From NCBI GenBank assembly GCA_022823465.1, contig JAJEHX010000038.1, positions 39,493 through 103,492 of the forward strand: DNA of 64,000 nt, in the 5' to 3' direction. Positions 17,017-27,553 of this stretch are shown one piece after another. This DNA is from Candidatus Latescibacterota bacterium (GTDB lineage: Bacteria > JAAXHH01). Made by a program: the position numbers and the translations under genes. The notes under the pieces are model-generated. The model had not been told where the DNA came from. It saw only the letters and a program-made list of their open reading frames with translations, and made no database searches. How positions within the stretch are numbered: position 1 is the stretch's first letter; each line of letters opens with the position of its first letter.

Positions 17017-19032
17017 TCATGCTTTCATGGATTCCGCCACGATCTCGGCGATGTCCCGGACCCGCATGGGTTCGCCGGCCCGCTTGTTGGCGTCGTTCAT
17101 CATCCTGGCGCAGAAGGGGCAGCCCACGGCCAGGGTGTCGGCCCCGGTTTCCCTGGCTTCCCGGAAGCGATTGTCACTGACCGCTTCCCTGCCTTTCTCT
17201 TCTTCTTTCCAGACCTGCGCCCCGCCCGCTCCACAGCAGAAGGACCGGTTCCTGCTCCGGGCCATCTCCACCAGGGAGGGCCGGGCGGCGGCGAGCGCTT
17301 CCCGGGGCGCTTCGTACTCCCCGCCGTGGCGTCCAAGGTAACACGGGTCGTGATAGGTGGCCCGCGTCCCTTCCTCTTCCTTTACCTCAATCTTGCCGTC
17401 GTTCCTGAGATCGCCTATGAGCTGCGTGTGGTGCATGACCTCGTAACGCCCGCCCAGCGTGCCGTACTCGTTCTTCAGGGTATGCAGGCAGTGGGGGCAA
17501 CCCGTGACGATGCGCTTGCGGTCGGCGCCTGACGCGTTCAACGTTTCGATGTTCCCTTCGGCAGCTATACTGTAAAGATACTCGTTCCCGGCCCTTCGCG
17601 CCAGATCTCCCGTACAGGATTCGTCGTTGCCGAGCACGGCGAAGTCCACACCGGACCGGTGCAGGACCGTGGCGATGGCCCGCGCCGTATCCTTTGCGCC
17701 GGGATCGAAGGCGCCGGCGCAGCCGACCCAGTACAGCACGTCGTAGTCCGGATTCTCCGCGACAGTCGGCACCTTGAAGTCCAGGGTTTCGGTCCATTCC
17801 ATCCGGTCGCCGGCCATCTGCCAGGGATTGCCGTTCCGCTCGATACCGGTAAAGGCGCCTTTCAGTTCATTCGGAAAGGCGCTTTCCATCAGCACCTGGT
17901 TCTGACGCATGGCGAGGATATCGAACATGGGTTCGTTGCCGACGGGACATGCTTCCGTGCAGGCCCCGCAGGTCGTACACGCCCAGAGGGCGCTTTCGCT
18001 CATGGCGTAGGCGAGCAGCGGTTCCGAGTCGTCCCCGTCCTTTGCCAGGGATTTCATGTGATCGCGGAGGTGATACCGCTTGTTCACCTCCAGGGCCGCG
18101 GGAGACAGCTCCTTACCCGTGGCATAGGCCGGGCAGGCGTCCTGGCACCGGTTGCACATGATGCATGCGAAGGCATCCGTGATGTGGGTCCGGTCCAGGT
18201 CGGTGATCCGGCCCGCGCCGAACTGCTCGACGGTCTCGTCCTCGAAATCCAGGTCGTCCATCGCGCCGGGACTGCTTCGGTCCCGGGACGTCATCAGGTT
18301 GAACGGCCCCATGAAAAGGTGGGCGTGTTTCGAATAGGGGAACCAGGGCAGGAAGACCAGTACCAGCCCGATGGCCATCCACCAGCTGGCGTGCAGGCCG
18401 AAAGTCAGGTATGACGGTTCCATGCCTGTCCAAAGCCCCGCGGCCAGCGCCGCGACGGGTTGCCAGGGGTCCGGTCCGTCTATCGCGATGTCGAAGGAGG
18501 CGCCCAAGAGCCGGAAGCCGACGTGGCCGAGGATGAAGAACCCCACGATCAGGGAATCCCGCCTGATGCCATCCGCCGCCCCCGGGTGCAGCTGGACCTG
18601 CGGCGCGATGTCGAGGGCCGGGGATTTCACGATGAATCTGCGGATGAGCAGGGCTGCCATCCCCGCCAGCGCGGCCGCGGTCATGAGATCGACGATCAGA
18701 CGATAGGCCTGGCCGGCGGCGCCCTCGCCCGGGAAAGCGAAACCGGGTATCATGCCTTCCAGCACGTCCACCAGATTCACCGCCATGTAGAGGATGAATC
18801 CCCATGCAATCGCGGTGTGCGCCAGGGAGACGAAGGGCCGGTTGCGGATCATGTTGTTCTGGCTTGCCAGGGCCTTGATCCCCGTCATCACCCGGCCGGG
18901 CAGGCCGTCCCGGAACAGGCGTCCCTGTCCTCGCATTATCGTGCGGATCATGCGCCGGAAGGTGACGGACGCCAGGTACAGCGAGACCGCCGCGACGACT
19001 GCGAAAAGGATTTTCTCGTAGGGAGTAAGCAT
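17017..19032 (-). CDS. Membrane (Fe-S)-binding oxidoreductase, NarI-like plus HdrD/CCG domains
   Basis: A 671-residue fusion. The N-terminal ~250 residues have about five membrane segments like NarI/HdrE cytochrome b subunits. Two 4Fe-4S motifs follow: CIMCNRCQDACP (near 294) and CTTCGACTEACP (near 355). The C-terminal half carries two cysteine-rich CCG domains, visible in GCPHCLHTLKNEYG, DPCYLGRHGGEY and SFCCGAGGAQVWKEE. This is the layout of the ETF-associated Fe-S oxidoreductases that pass electrons between electron-transfer flavoprotein and menaquinone. Its position directly after etfA supports that reading. It would be the membrane terminus of acyl-CoA oxidation here. Confidence 0.9.
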   Translation of the reverse strand: MLTPYEKILFAVVAAVSLYLASVTFRRMIRTIMRGQGRLFRDGLPGRVMTGIKALASQNNMIRNRPFVSLAHTAIAWGFILYMAVNLVDVLEGMIPGFAFPGEGAAGQAYRLIVDLMTAAALAGMAALLIRRFIVKSPALDIAPQVQLHPGAADGIRRDSLIVGFFILGHVGFRLLGASFDIAIDGPDPWQPVAALAAGLWTGMEPSYLTFGLHASWWMAIGLVLVFLPWFPYSKHAHLFMGPFNLMTSRDRSSPGAMDDLDFEDETVEQFGAGRITDLDRTHITDAFACIMCNRCQDACPAYATGKELSPAALEVNKRYHLRDHMKSLAKDGDDSEPLLAYAMSESALWACTTCGACTEACPVGNEPMFDILAMRQNQVLMESAFPNELKGAFTGIERNGNPWQMAGDRMEWTETLDFKVPTVAENPDYDVLYWVGCAGAFDPGAKDTARAIATVLHRSGVDFAVLGNDESCTGDLARRAGNEYLYSIAAEGNIETLNASGADRKRIVTGCPHCLHTLKNEYGTLGGRYEVMHHTQLIGDLRNDGKIEVKEEEGTRATYHDPCYLGRHGGEYEAPREALAAARPSLVEMARSRNRSFCCGAGGAQVWKEEEKGREAVSDNRFREARETGADTLAVGCPFCARMMNDANKRAGEPMRVRDIAEIVAESMKA

Positions 19033-19090
19033 CGGCGTCCTGCGATCTCGATGTGCCGCCGGGGGAAGACGCGATGCACGGTGCGCCGGG

Positions 19091-20077
19091 TTATCGGCCC
19101 AGCCGTTTTTTCACTTCTTCCGCGATGGCGGGCAGGTAACTGAACAGGTCGCCGGCGATACCGTAATGGGCGTACTGGTAAAGCGGCACGTCGGCGTCCT
19201 TGTTGATCGCCACGATCACGCGGGCGTTTTTCATGCCCGCCAGGTGCTGTATCGCACCGGAAATGCCACAGGCGATGTACAGATCGGGCTGTACTGTTTT
19301 TCCCGTCTGGCCGACCTGGTGGGCATAGGGTATCCAACCGGCGTCCACCGCGGCCCGGCTGGCGCCGAGCGCGCCGCCAAGGGCGTCCGCGAGTTCACGT
19401 ACGGGCTGGAACCCCTCCGGCCCGCCCACGCCGCGTCCTCCGGAAACAATGATGTTCGCTTCGGTCAGGCTGACCGCGCCGTCCGAGGTCTCCACGGACT
19501 CCACGCGGGTCGGGATTTCGTCTTCGGCCAGGACGGCAGCCACTTCGATCACCTCTCCGGTCCGGGATTCGTCCGGGTCGGCCGGCTGGAAGATGTTCCG
19601 TCGCACCGAGAGAAACCGATGCCCCGTCCCCTTGAACGTAACGGTGGAAACCAGGTTGCCAACCAGCGCCGGACGGACCGCGACCAGTTGGCCGCCTTCG
19701 ACGCGCAGGTCCGTACAGTCGGGCGCCAGGCCGGCGCCGGTGAGAGCGGATACGTAGGCCGAAAGCTCCAGGCCGGCCGTACTGGCCCCCATCAGGATCA
19801 GGGAAGGCGGTTCGGTCTCCAGGATCCGGGAGAGGAGTTTCGCGTAGGGTTCCACGCGGTAGCGGCCCAGCGAGGGATCATCCGAGACGTACACGCGGTC
19901 CGCCCCGACCTGGACTGCCTGCCTGGCGACATCGCCGACCCCGTCGCCGAATACGACGGCGTTCAGGGAACCGCCGAGATCACCGGCGATGTTCCGCGCC
20001 GCCGCCATCGCCTGCCATGCGACGGCGTCCGCCTGCCCGTCCTCCTGCTCGATCCATACGAATAGATTACTGGCCAT
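19091..20077 (-). CDS. etfA: Electron transfer flavoprotein subunit alpha
   Basis: A 328-residue EtfA/FixB protein. The C-terminal FAD domain is intact, with [11 protein letters not shown] near residue 209, the conserved [20 protein letters not shown] region, and [20 protein letters not shown] near 295. EtfB is encoded 21 bp upstream and the two form the heterodimer that accepts electrons from acyl-CoA dehydrogenase. The ATG start at 20077 has only a weak purine run. The downstream Fe-S oxidoreductase probably reoxidises it. Confidence 0.96.
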   Translation of the reverse strand: MASNLFVWIEQEDGQADAVAWQAMAAARNIAGDLGGSLNAVVFGDGVGDVARQAVQVGADRVYVSDDPSLGRYRVEPYAKLLSRILETEPPSLILMGASTAGLELSAYVSALTGAGLAPDCTDLRVEGGQLVAVRPALVGNLVSTVTFKGTGHRFLSVRRNIFQPADPDESRTGEVIEVAAVLAEDEIPTRVESVETSDGAVSLTEANIIVSGGRGVGGPEGFQPVRELADALGGALGASRAAVDAGWIPYAHQVGQTGKTVQPDLYIACGISGAIQHLAGMKNARVIVAINKDADVPLYQYAHYGIAGDLFSYLPAIAEEVKKRLGR

Positions 20078-20098
20078 CCGTCCGCTTTCGCCTGACGC

Positions 20099-20890
20099 CT
20101 AAATCACCTTTTCTTCCATCAGCCGGTCCACCAGGGTCCTGGCCGCGTCCTCGGGGCCGCCATCGATCATTTCCACGTTCGCTTCCCTGGTCGTAGGAAG
20201 TTCCGTCTTCCAGTCGACCCCCGAGGCGCCGGCGCCCACAGTGGACGCGTCGAGTTCGAGGTCGTTGCATCCCCAAACGGGAATGCTTGCCCGGGCCGCC
20301 TTGCGTATGCCGATGAGACTCGGATACCGGGGCTCGTTGATCTCCTTGACGACGGTGATCAGGGCCGGCAGCCGGCTGGTGACCGTTTCCCGGGCTTTCT
20401 CCAGCAGACGTACCGCGGAGATCGTCCGGTGCTCGGGATCGAGGCTTCCGATGTCCGCCACGTAGGAGATGAGCGGTACGCCCAGCAGGGCCGCGACCTG
20501 CACGGCCGTCGCCGCGGTATTCCCGTCTATCGCCGCCCTGCCGCCCACGATCAGGTCGAAACGACCGATCTTCCGGATGGCCGCGACCAGAATGCGCGCC
20601 GAGGTAAGGCTGTCGCTGTCCGCCATGGCCGGGTCCGACACCAGGATGGCTTCGTCCACGCCCATGGCCAGGGCGGTCTTCAAGGCATCGGCGGCTTCAG
20701 GAGGTCCCAGGCAAAGGGCGGTCACCTTGCCGCCGTGCTCCTCCCGGGCCTGAATGGCGGTTTCCAGGGTGTATTCATCCCAGGGATTCACGATCCGGGG
20801 ACCGCCCTCGGCGGACAGCCTGAGGCCGTCCATGGAGGCGGACAACTGGGCCGTATCGGGAGTCTGCTTAACCAGGGCGATGATGTTCAA
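20099..20890 (-). CDS. etfB: Electron transfer flavoprotein subunit beta
   Basis: A 263-residue EtfB/FixA protein that begins NIIALVKQTPDTAQLSASMD. It contains the VNPWDEYTLETAIQAREEHG-type N-domain, with GRAAIDGNTAATAVQVAALL near residue 137 where the family binds nucleotide. The start is a TTG at 20890 with no clear ribosome-binding site, which is odd for an operon member. It lies 40 bp after the acyl-CoA dehydrogenase stop and immediately before etfA. Without structural tests it cannot be decided whether this is a simple ETF or a bifurcating one. Confidence 0.95.
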   Translation of the reverse strand: MNIIALVKQTPDTAQLSASMDGLRLSAEGGPRIVNPWDEYTLETAIQAREEHGGKVTALCLGPPEAADALKTALAMGVDEAILVSDPAMADSDSLTSARILVAAIRKIGRFDLIVGGRAAIDGNTAATAVQVAALLGVPLISYVADIGSLDPEHRTISAVRLLEKARETVTSRLPALITVVKEINEPRYPSLIGIRKAARASIPVWGCNDLELDASTVGAGASGVDWKTELPTTREANVEMIDGGPEDAARTLVDRLMEEKVI

Positions 20891-20929
20891 GGGTCGGTTG
20901 TCTCGTCAATACAGGCGTAACGTGCCTGG

Positions 20930-22132
20930 TCAGTTCTGCCAGTAATCGGGATCGTAGGCGGGCATTTCACATCGCAGCGGGCGGTCGACCCGGTTGCCGA
21001 ACACGTAATCCGCCTGCATGAGTTGGTGGATCTGCGACGTGCCTTCGTAGATTACCGCGCTCTTGCTGTTGCGCAGATGGCGTTCGACGTCGTATTCGTC
21101 GGAGTATCCGTACGCGCCGTGTACCTGGACCGCGTCGCTGGCCGTGGCAAAGGCCGACTCGGTGCAGTACCACTTGGCCATGCTCGTCTCCCGGGTGTTG
21201 CGCCTTCCCTGGTTCTTGAGCCATCCGACCTTGCGCACGGCCAATTCACCCAGGTCGACGCGCTGCTTCATCTGGGCAATCAGCTGTTTCACGAGCTGAT
21301 GGTCGCCGATCGCCTGGCCGAAGGTCCGGCGCTGCCGGGCGTAAGACACGGATGCTTCCAGGCAGTATTTCATCAGGCCGACGGCGCCCGCCGCGACAGT
21401 GTAGCGGGCATTGTCCAGGCAGGACATGGCGATTTTGAATCCTTCGCCCTCTTCTCCAAGGCGGTGGGTTTCGGGGACGGGCACCCCGTCCATGTTGATC
21501 CAGCCCGTGTTGCTGGCCCGCACCCCCATCTTGCCCTTGATGGTGCCGGTGGTCAGTCCCTCCCAGCCGCGCTCCAGCAGGAAGGCCGTGATACCCCGCG
21601 TACCTTCCTCCTGGCTCGTCTTGGCGAAAACGAGAAAGCGGTCGGCCACGTCCGACAGCGTGATCCACATCTTCTCCCCACTGACCACGTAGGTGTCGCC
21701 TTCTTTCCTGGCCCGGCTGGTCATGGCAGCCACGTCCGAACCCGCGCCGGGTTCGGTCAGGCCGAAACAGGCGATGTTTTCGCCGGTGGCCAGGGGCGGC
21801 AGGAAGCGTTCCTTCTGTTCCTCCGTGCCCCATTGAAAGATGGGCAGGGCGTGGAGCCCCAGGTGGACGGCGATCGTCTCCCGTACAGAAGAGTCGGCCC
21901 ACTCGAGCCCTTCAGAAAGCAGCCCAAGGGAGATGAAGTCCATGCCGGCCCCGTCGTACTTCGCCGGGAGGCAGATCCCCATGAATCCCTGGGCAGCCAT
22001 CTTCGGCAGTAATTCGTGGGGGAAGGTACCGTTTCGGTCGTGCTCCCTGATGGACGGCAGGATCTCGTTGCGGGCGAAATCGTAGACCATCCGCTCCACC
22101 ATCTGGTGTTCTTCGCTTAACTCGAAATCCAT
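20930..22132 (-). CDS. Acyl-CoA dehydrogenase
   Basis: A 400-residue flavoenzyme. The ATG at 22132 begins [20 protein letters not shown], the standard acyl-CoA dehydrogenase start, although the frame is open further upstream. [17 protein letters not shown] (near 130) and [12 protein letters not shown] (near 155) are FAD/substrate signatures. YEGTSQIHQ near residue 366 contains the likely catalytic Glu. The enzyme forms a trans-2-enoyl-CoA and passes electrons to the ETF encoded directly downstream. Substrate chain length is not assigned. Confidence 0.96.
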   Translation of the reverse strand: MDFELSEEHQMVERMVYDFARNEILPSIREHDRNGTFPHELLPKMAAQGFMGICLPAKYDGAGMDFISLGLLSEGLEWADSSVRETIAVHLGLHALPIFQWGTEEQKERFLPPLATGENIACFGLTEPGAGSDVAAMTSRARKEGDTYVVSGEKMWITLSDVADRFLVFAKTSQEEGTRGITAFLLERGWEGLTTGTIKGKMGVRASNTGWINMDGVPVPETHRLGEEGEGFKIAMSCLDNARYTVAAGAVGLMKYCLEASVSYARQRRTFGQAIGDHQLVKQLIAQMKQRVDLGELAVRKVGWLKNQGRRNTRETSMAKWYCTESAFATASDAVQVHGAYGYSDEYDVERHLRNSKSAVIYEGTSQIHQLMQADYVFGNRVDRPLRCEMPAYDPDYWQN

Positions 22133-22182
22133 AGGGTATGCTTCGCTGTTCCTTGGGGTGTGCTTCGCTGTACCGTAAGTAG

Positions 22183-23367
22183 TTAATTCCCGGCCACTCC
22201 GGCCGCTTTGCTGAAGTCTCTGCCCGGCTGGGTCGCCGGCCGTGTCACGGGGATGTCCCGCATGACTTCGAGGAACCGGTCCACGTCCTGGTCCGTGTTG
22301 TAAAAATGGGTGGACACCCTGGCCCGGCCCACGCCGCCGTAAGCTCCGAAGATCAGTACGTTCCGGTCTTCCAGCGCGTGGGTGACCGCGTTCACATCCT
22401 CTGCGGTGAAGCAGACATTTCCCGCCCGTTCCGCCGGCGCCCGGGGCGTGATGACTTCCCAACCCATGTCCGCCAGGCCATCCCACACCCGGGTGCTCAA
22501 TCGCAGCACGTGTTCCTCGATCCGGTCAATGCCGATGCCCAGCAGGCAGTCCAGGGCGTTGTCCAGGATGTAGACCCCGATCCAGGTCTCGTTGCCTGGC
22601 GTAAACCGGCTGGCATCCTCCCGGGGAATGTAAGCGGAGGGATCCTTCCAGTCGGGCAGGTATGCCGGGGTGTGCCAGCCTACGAAGGGTGGATTCAGTT
22701 CGGGTACACGCTCGCGGTTCCAGTAGAAGATACCTACCCCATGCACTGCCATGAGCCACTTGTAGCAGCTCGACACGACGAAGTCCGCGTACTTCGCTTC
22801 GACTGGAACGGCGCCTGCGGAGTGGGTGACGTCGAGACAGAGCAGGGCATTCTTGCGGTGCACGAGTTCGGACAGTTCCGGCAGGGGAAGACGCTGGCCC
22901 GTGAAGTAGCTGACATGGCTCACGTTGACCACCCTGGTGTTTTCATCTATCGCTTTATCAAGATCTTCCAAGTCTGTGCGCCAGTTGTTGTTTTCAACGA
23001 TGCGAAGCTCCACGCCCCGGTCCTTCAACAGGGTCCATGGCAGCACGTCCGAGGGAAACTCCACGTCGGCGACCACCACGTTGTCGCCGGGTTGCCAGTC
23101 GAGGGCATAGACGAGCAGGTTGATCCCCTCGGAAGTCGAGGTCAGGAAACCGATGTCGTCCGGCTGCACGCCGAACAGGCGGCCGACCTTCTCCTTGCAT
23201 TCCCCGGATACCACTTCCAGCCGCCTGCGTCCCTCTTCACCCAGAAGCTTGTCTTCGAAGAACCGGTGGACGGCGTCGCCATGGGTTTTCAGCATGGGCG
23301 ACTCGCCGCCCGTACACAGGTGGGTTATGCCCTGGGTTCCAATGAACTCGGAAGGATCGATCAACAT
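22183..23367 (-). CDS. Aminotransferase class V-fold PLP enzyme (cysteine desulfurase-like)
   Basis: A 394-residue PLP-dependent enzyme. The start at 23367 is chosen because GGAG precedes it by 6 nt; longer in-frame starts have none. It contains [18 protein letters not shown] near residue 80, the aspartate region [14 protein letters not shown] and [15 protein letters not shown] with the Schiff-base Lys near 200. This resembles the kynureninase/isopenicillin epimerase/SufS-like group. It lies 50 bp upstream of the acyl-CoA dehydrogenase on the same strand and may be the first gene of that operon. The substrate is unknown. Confidence 0.9.
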   Translation of the reverse strand: MLIDPSEFIGTQGITHLCTGGESPMLKTHGDAVHRFFEDKLLGEEGRRRLEVVSGECKEKVGRLFGVQPDDIGFLTSTSEGINLLVYALDWQPGDNVVVADVEFPSDVLPWTLLKDRGVELRIVENNNWRTDLEDLDKAIDENTRVVNVSHVSYFTGQRLPLPELSELVHRKNALLCLDVTHSAGAVPVEAKYADFVVSSCYKWLMAVHGVGIFYWNRERVPELNPPFVGWHTPAYLPDWKDPSAYIPREDASRFTPGNETWIGVYILDNALDCLLGIGIDRIEEHVLRLSTRVWDGLADMGWEVITPRAPAERAGNVCFTAEDVNAVTHALEDRNVLIFGAYGGVGRARVSTHFYNTDQDVDRFLEVMRDIPVTRPATQPGRDFSKAAGVAGN

Positions 23368-23651
23368 CGGTGGCTCCATTTTTAAAATACGGTTACGATC
23401 AGTCATGAACTCACGGCCCAAGATACCTGGTGTGGTTCTGCTTGTACAGAGATTTCGACTTCGTTTTCCAGCCCTTCGGGCATTGCGTTTGAATGGCAAC
23501 GGCCTATATTGAATGAACCCCTTATCTGGCCGTATTGCAGGCCGCATGCGCAACAGCGCATCAGCCTTGAAAACCGACAACCGGATTCGCCCGGGCCGTG
23601 TATATTCGTTGGATGCACGCCTGACAGCGTGGCAGGACGTTGGAGCGTCCC

Positions 23652-24632
23652 TTGATCGTAGATTTCCACACCCATTTCTATACCTCCGCTTACTTCGACG
23701 AGATTGAAAAGGGAGGATACCAGGCGGAACTGGTCAGGGATGCCGACGGCAATCGCCTGCTGAAGCTGGATGGCGATTACAGCATGATCGCGCCGGGTCA
23801 TTTCGATGCGGACCGGGTAATCGAGCACATGGACCGGCATGGTGTGGACCGGCAGCTGCTCAGCTTTTCCATTCCGGGACTGCACGTCGAGGATCCGAAT
23901 GCCGGCCGTCGCCTCGCCCGGGTCGTGAACGAAAGTCTGGCTGCCACCGTCGACCGCTACCCCGATCGTCTGTCTGCCCTGGCGGTACTTCCCCTGCAGG
24001 ACCCGGCCGCATCGGCCGTCGAATTGATGCGTTCCGTGTCCGAACTGAATCTCCGGGGCGGACTGCTGTTTTCCAATGTCAACGGCAAGTCCCCGGGTGA
24101 CGAGGGTTTTCACGCCCTCTATGCCGCCGCGGTCTCCCTGGACGTACCGCTCTTTCTTCACCCCACCAGTCCGCCTTCGATCGAACCGTTTCAACAGTAC
24201 AGGCTGGTGCCTATCGCGGGATTCCCCTTTGACACAACGCTGGCCGCCATACAACTGGTGATGAGCGGGACGATGGCGGCGTTCCCCGATTTGAGGATCG
24301 TACTCGGCAACCTGGGCGGGACCGTCCCTTATCTTGCGGCCCGCATTGACCAGGGGTATATTTCGTATCCTGAGGCACAGGGGAAACTCGACAGGCCGCC
24401 GTCAGAATACCTGAAGAACATGTACTATGAAACAGCGGGCATGCCAGGTGCTGGCGCGCTTCGTTTGGCGATCGACTTTGCCGGCGTCGACCGCATAATG
24501 TTCGGTTCCGACTTCCCCCAGCAAATCGCCGATGTCGACCTGGGCCTTCGAATTATCGATGAACTGGGATTGAGTGAGGCGGAGAGACAGCGCATCGTCG
24601 GCCTGAACGCGGCAGGACTTTTGAAGATTTAA
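23652..24632 (+). CDS. Amidohydrolase family protein (ACMSD-like)
   Basis: A 326-residue metal-dependent hydrolase. I chose TTG at 23652 because GGAG (23642-23645) precedes it by 6 nt and the product then starts IVDFHTHFYT, with the HxH metal motif at the N-terminus; another TTG at 23640 overlaps that site. FLHPTSPPS carries a further metal His and MFGSDFPQQ near residue 292 the metal Asp, as in 2-amino-3-carboxymuconate semialdehyde decarboxylase relatives. It probably hydrolyses or decarboxylates an organic acid. It is monocistronic, divergent from the aminotransferase gene. Confidence 0.88.
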   Translation: MIVDFHTHFYTSAYFDEIEKGGYQAELVRDADGNRLLKLDGDYSMIAPGHFDADRVIEHMDRHGVDRQLLSFSIPGLHVEDPNAGRRLARVVNESLAATVDRYPDRLSALAVLPLQDPAASAVELMRSVSELNLRGGLLFSNVNGKSPGDEGFHALYAAAVSLDVPLFLHPTSPPSIEPFQQYRLVPIAGFPFDTTLAAIQLVMSGTMAAFPDLRIVLGNLGGTVPYLAARIDQGYISYPEAQGKLDRPPSEYLKNMYYETAGMPGAGALRLAIDFAGVDRIMFGSDFPQQIADVDLGLRIIDELGLSEAERQRIVGLNAAGLLKI

Positions 24633-24771
24633 AGCCATTCACTGGTAAGATTGAATTATAGCGATACTTCGCAATACCTCTGGACACACACGCAAATCCG
24701 ATACGGATCCCGGATCGAACGGGATACGCCCGGCACGGGCGGGTTTCCCGTGCAGCCGGAGTTAAACATCT

Positions 24772-27534
24772 ATGACTGAGTCGCAGAAGACCCTGTTCCT
24801 GCTGGATGGCATGGCGCTCGCGTATCGCGGTCATTTCGGATTGATCCGCAATCCCAGGATGACCTCGACGGGCATGAATGTTTCCATGGTATTCGCCATT
24901 GCCAATACCATTCTCGGTATCCTGAACAAGAACAAGCCGACCCACATCGCCGCGGTATTCGACACGCCTGAACCCACCCACCGTCACGAGCAGTACGCCG
25001 AGTACAAGGCGCAGCGGGACGCCATGCCCGAGGACCTCAGCATCGCCCTGCCCTACCTGTTCCGGATGATCGAAGGGTTCAACATCCCGGTGATCCGCGT
25101 TCCCGGCTGGGAGGCCGATGATGTGATCGGCACCCTCGCAAAACAGGCGGACGAGGCGGGATTTACCACCTACATGGTCACGCCGGACAAAGACTATGCG
25201 CAACTCGTCTCCGGGCAGTCCTTCATCTGCAAGCCCGGGAACACCGGCGACAATTTCGAAACCATGGGTGTGGAGGACGTGCTGGAGAAGTGGGGGATCG
25301 AACGGATCGATCAGGTGATCGACATGCTCGGACTGATGGGCGACGCCAGCGACAACGTGCCCGGCGTTCCGGGTGTGGGCGAGAAGACCGCGCAGAAGCT
25401 CATCGCCCAGTTCGGGACCGTGGAGAACCTGCTGGAAAACACGGACCAGTTGAAGGGCAAGCAGAAAGAGCGAATCGAAGAAAACCGGGATATGGCCCTG
25501 CTTTCCAAAAGCCTCGTCACCATCGAGCGGAACGTCCCTCTCGAGGTTACGCCTGATTCGCTGACCGTCAAGGAACGGCGGGACGAAGAACTCAAGAAGT
25601 TGTTCGCCGAACTGGAGTTCAACACCCTGGGCAAGCGGCTCTTCGGCGACGATTTCTCCGCGGCCCCCCGGTTGACGGTCGCCACAAGCCAGGGCGATCT
25701 GTTCGAGGACGACCAGCTCAAGACGATCACGGACGTGGAGCACGATTACCACTGCGTCGACACGCCTGAAACACGTGCCGCCCTGATTGAGAAGTTGACC
25801 GAGTCGTCTTCATTCTGTTTCGACATGGAAACGACGAGCCTGGATCCCAAGACCTGCGAAATCCTGGGTTTCGCCTTCGCGATCGAGCCCCATACGGGAT
25901 ATTACGTTCCCATGCCGGACGGACGGGAGGAGGTGCTTCGGATCGCCGACGAGTTCCTTCCCCTGTTTAACGACACCGGCAAGGAACTCATCGGGCACAA
26001 CATCAAGTTTGATCTTTCCGTGCTGCGGTGGTACGGGATTACCGTGTCCTGCCGCATCTTCGACACCATGCTCGCGGCCTATGTGACCGTGCCGGACCTG
26101 CGGCGGACCATGGATTATCTGTCCCAGGCCCTCCTCGGGTATACGCCCATATCCATCACCACCCTCATCGGCGAAAAGGGCGAAGAGCAGGGCACGCTCA
26201 AGGACACGCCGCTGGAGAAGGTCGTCGAATACGCGGCGGAAGACGCGGATATCACGTTGCAGCTGGCGGAACTGCTGCGGCCCCGTATCGGCGAGATGAA
26301 TCAGGATACGGTCTTCGCGGACATCGAATGCCCACTGGTACCCGCCCTTGTTGAAATGGAACACGAAGGCGTGCGGATGGACGTAAGCCAGTTGGAGCAC
26401 CTGTCCAGCCTCCTGGACGAGGAGATTCAGCGGTCCTCGGACCGGATTACCGAGCTGGCCGGCGAGCCCGTCGATTTCAATTCGGCCAAACAACTCGGCC
26501 ATATCCTCTTCGACAAGCTGCAGATCGATCCGAACGCCAAGCGCACCGCCAAGACGGGACAGTACTCGACGGCAGAAGCCGTGCTCCGCAGATTGGCGCC
26601 CAGGCACGAGATCGTGGAACAGATCCTCCACTACCGGATGTGTACCAAGCTGAATTCGGTGTACGTCAGCCAGTTGCCCCATACCGTGTTCCCGGAGACG
26701 GGGCGGGTGCACACGTCCTACGAGCAGGCCGTGATCGCCACAGGCCGGATTCAGTCCCACGGTCCCAACCTCCAGACCATCCCGGTCCGCACGGAGATGG
26801 GCCGCCAGATCCGAAAGGCCTTCGTGCCACGGGACGACGACTACCTCCTGATGGCCGCCGACTACTCCCAGATCGAACTGCGCATCGCGGCGGAACTCAG
26901 CCGGGACGAAGGCATGATGGAGACCTTCATCCGGAACGAGGACATCCACTCGGCGACGGCCATGAAGATCTACGACGTGGACTATGACGGGGTGACCGAT
27001 GAAATGCGCAGGCGCGCCAAGACCGTCAATTTCGGTATCATTTACGGCATCTCGGCCTTCGGACTGGCCGAACGGCTCAACATACCGCGGGGACAGGGCC
27101 AGGAGTTGATCGATCAGTACTTCGCGAAGTATCCGGGCACACGCAAGTACATGGATGATACGGTCAAGTTTGCGGAGGAGAACGGCTTCGTCGAGACCAT
27201 GACGGGCCGCCGGCGTTACCTGCGGGACATCAATTCCCGGAACAACACCACGAAGCGCGCCGAGGAGCGCGTCGCCATCAATTCCCGCATCCAGGGCACG
27301 GCGGCCGACCTGATCAAGCTCGCCATGACCCGGATCCATAACGAACTGAAAGAGCGGGAATGCCGGTCGCGGATGCTGCTGCAGGTCCATGACGAACTCG
27401 TATTCGATCTGCATAAGTCGGAAGAAGACACCCTCCCCGGCCTGATCGAAGAATGCATGCGAGGCGCGCTGCCCTTGACCGTCCCCATCGAAGTGGAGAT
27501 CGGCATCGGCGCGAACTGGCTGGAAGCGCATTAG
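24772..27534 (+). CDS. polA: DNA polymerase I
   Basis: A 920-residue complete PolA. Residues ~1-300 form the 5'-3' exonuclease (WEADDVIGTLAKQ, GLMGDASDNVPGVPGVGEKT). Residues ~330-520 form a proofreading domain that looks active, with FDMETTSLD, GHNIKFDLSVL and YAAEDADITLQL. Residues ~540-920 are the polymerase: motif A ADYSQIELR near 697, motif B RRAKTVNFGIIYGISAFG near 745, and motif C QVHDELVF near 872. Phe in NFGIIYG is the E. coli-type residue that disfavours dideoxynucleotides. It functions in gap filling, repair and primer removal. A Rieske protein gene follows after 19 bp. Confidence 0.98.
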   Translation: MTESQKTLFLLDGMALAYRGHFGLIRNPRMTSTGMNVSMVFAIANTILGILNKNKPTHIAAVFDTPEPTHRHEQYAEYKAQRDAMPEDLSIALPYLFRMIEGFNIPVIRVPGWEADDVIGTLAKQADEAGFTTYMVTPDKDYAQLVSGQSFICKPGNTGDNFETMGVEDVLEKWGIERIDQVIDMLGLMGDASDNVPGVPGVGEKTAQKLIAQFGTVENLLENTDQLKGKQKERIEENRDMALLSKSLVTIERNVPLEVTPDSLTVKERRDEELKKLFAELEFNTLGKRLFGDDFSAAPRLTVATSQGDLFEDDQLKTITDVEHDYHCVDTPETRAALIEKLTESSSFCFDMETTSLDPKTCEILGFAFAIEPHTGYYVPMPDGREEVLRIADEFLPLFNDTGKELIGHNIKFDLSVLRWYGITVSCRIFDTMLAAYVTVPDLRRTMDYLSQALLGYTPISITTLIGEKGEEQGTLKDTPLEKVVEYAAEDADITLQLAELLRPRIGEMNQDTVFADIECPLVPALVEMEHEGVRMDVSQLEHLSSLLDEEIQRSSDRITELAGEPVDFNSAKQLGHILFDKLQIDPNAKRTAKTGQYSTAEAVLRRLAPRHEIVEQILHYRMCTKLNSVYVSQLPHTVFPETGRVHTSYEQAVIATGRIQSHGPNLQTIPVRTEMGRQIRKAFVPRDDDYLLMAADYSQIELRIAAELSRDEGMMETFIRNEDIHSATAMKIYDVDYDGVTDEMRRRAKTVNFGIIYGISAFGLAERLNIPRGQGQELIDQYFAKYPGTRKYMDDTVKFAEENGFVETMTGRRRYLRDINSRNNTTKRAEERVAINSRIQGTAADLIKLAMTRIHNELKERECRSRMLLQVHDELVFDLHKSEEDTLPGLIEECMRGALPLTVPIEVEIGIGANWLEAH

Positions 27535-27553
27535 AAGAAAGGAAAGGTACCAA

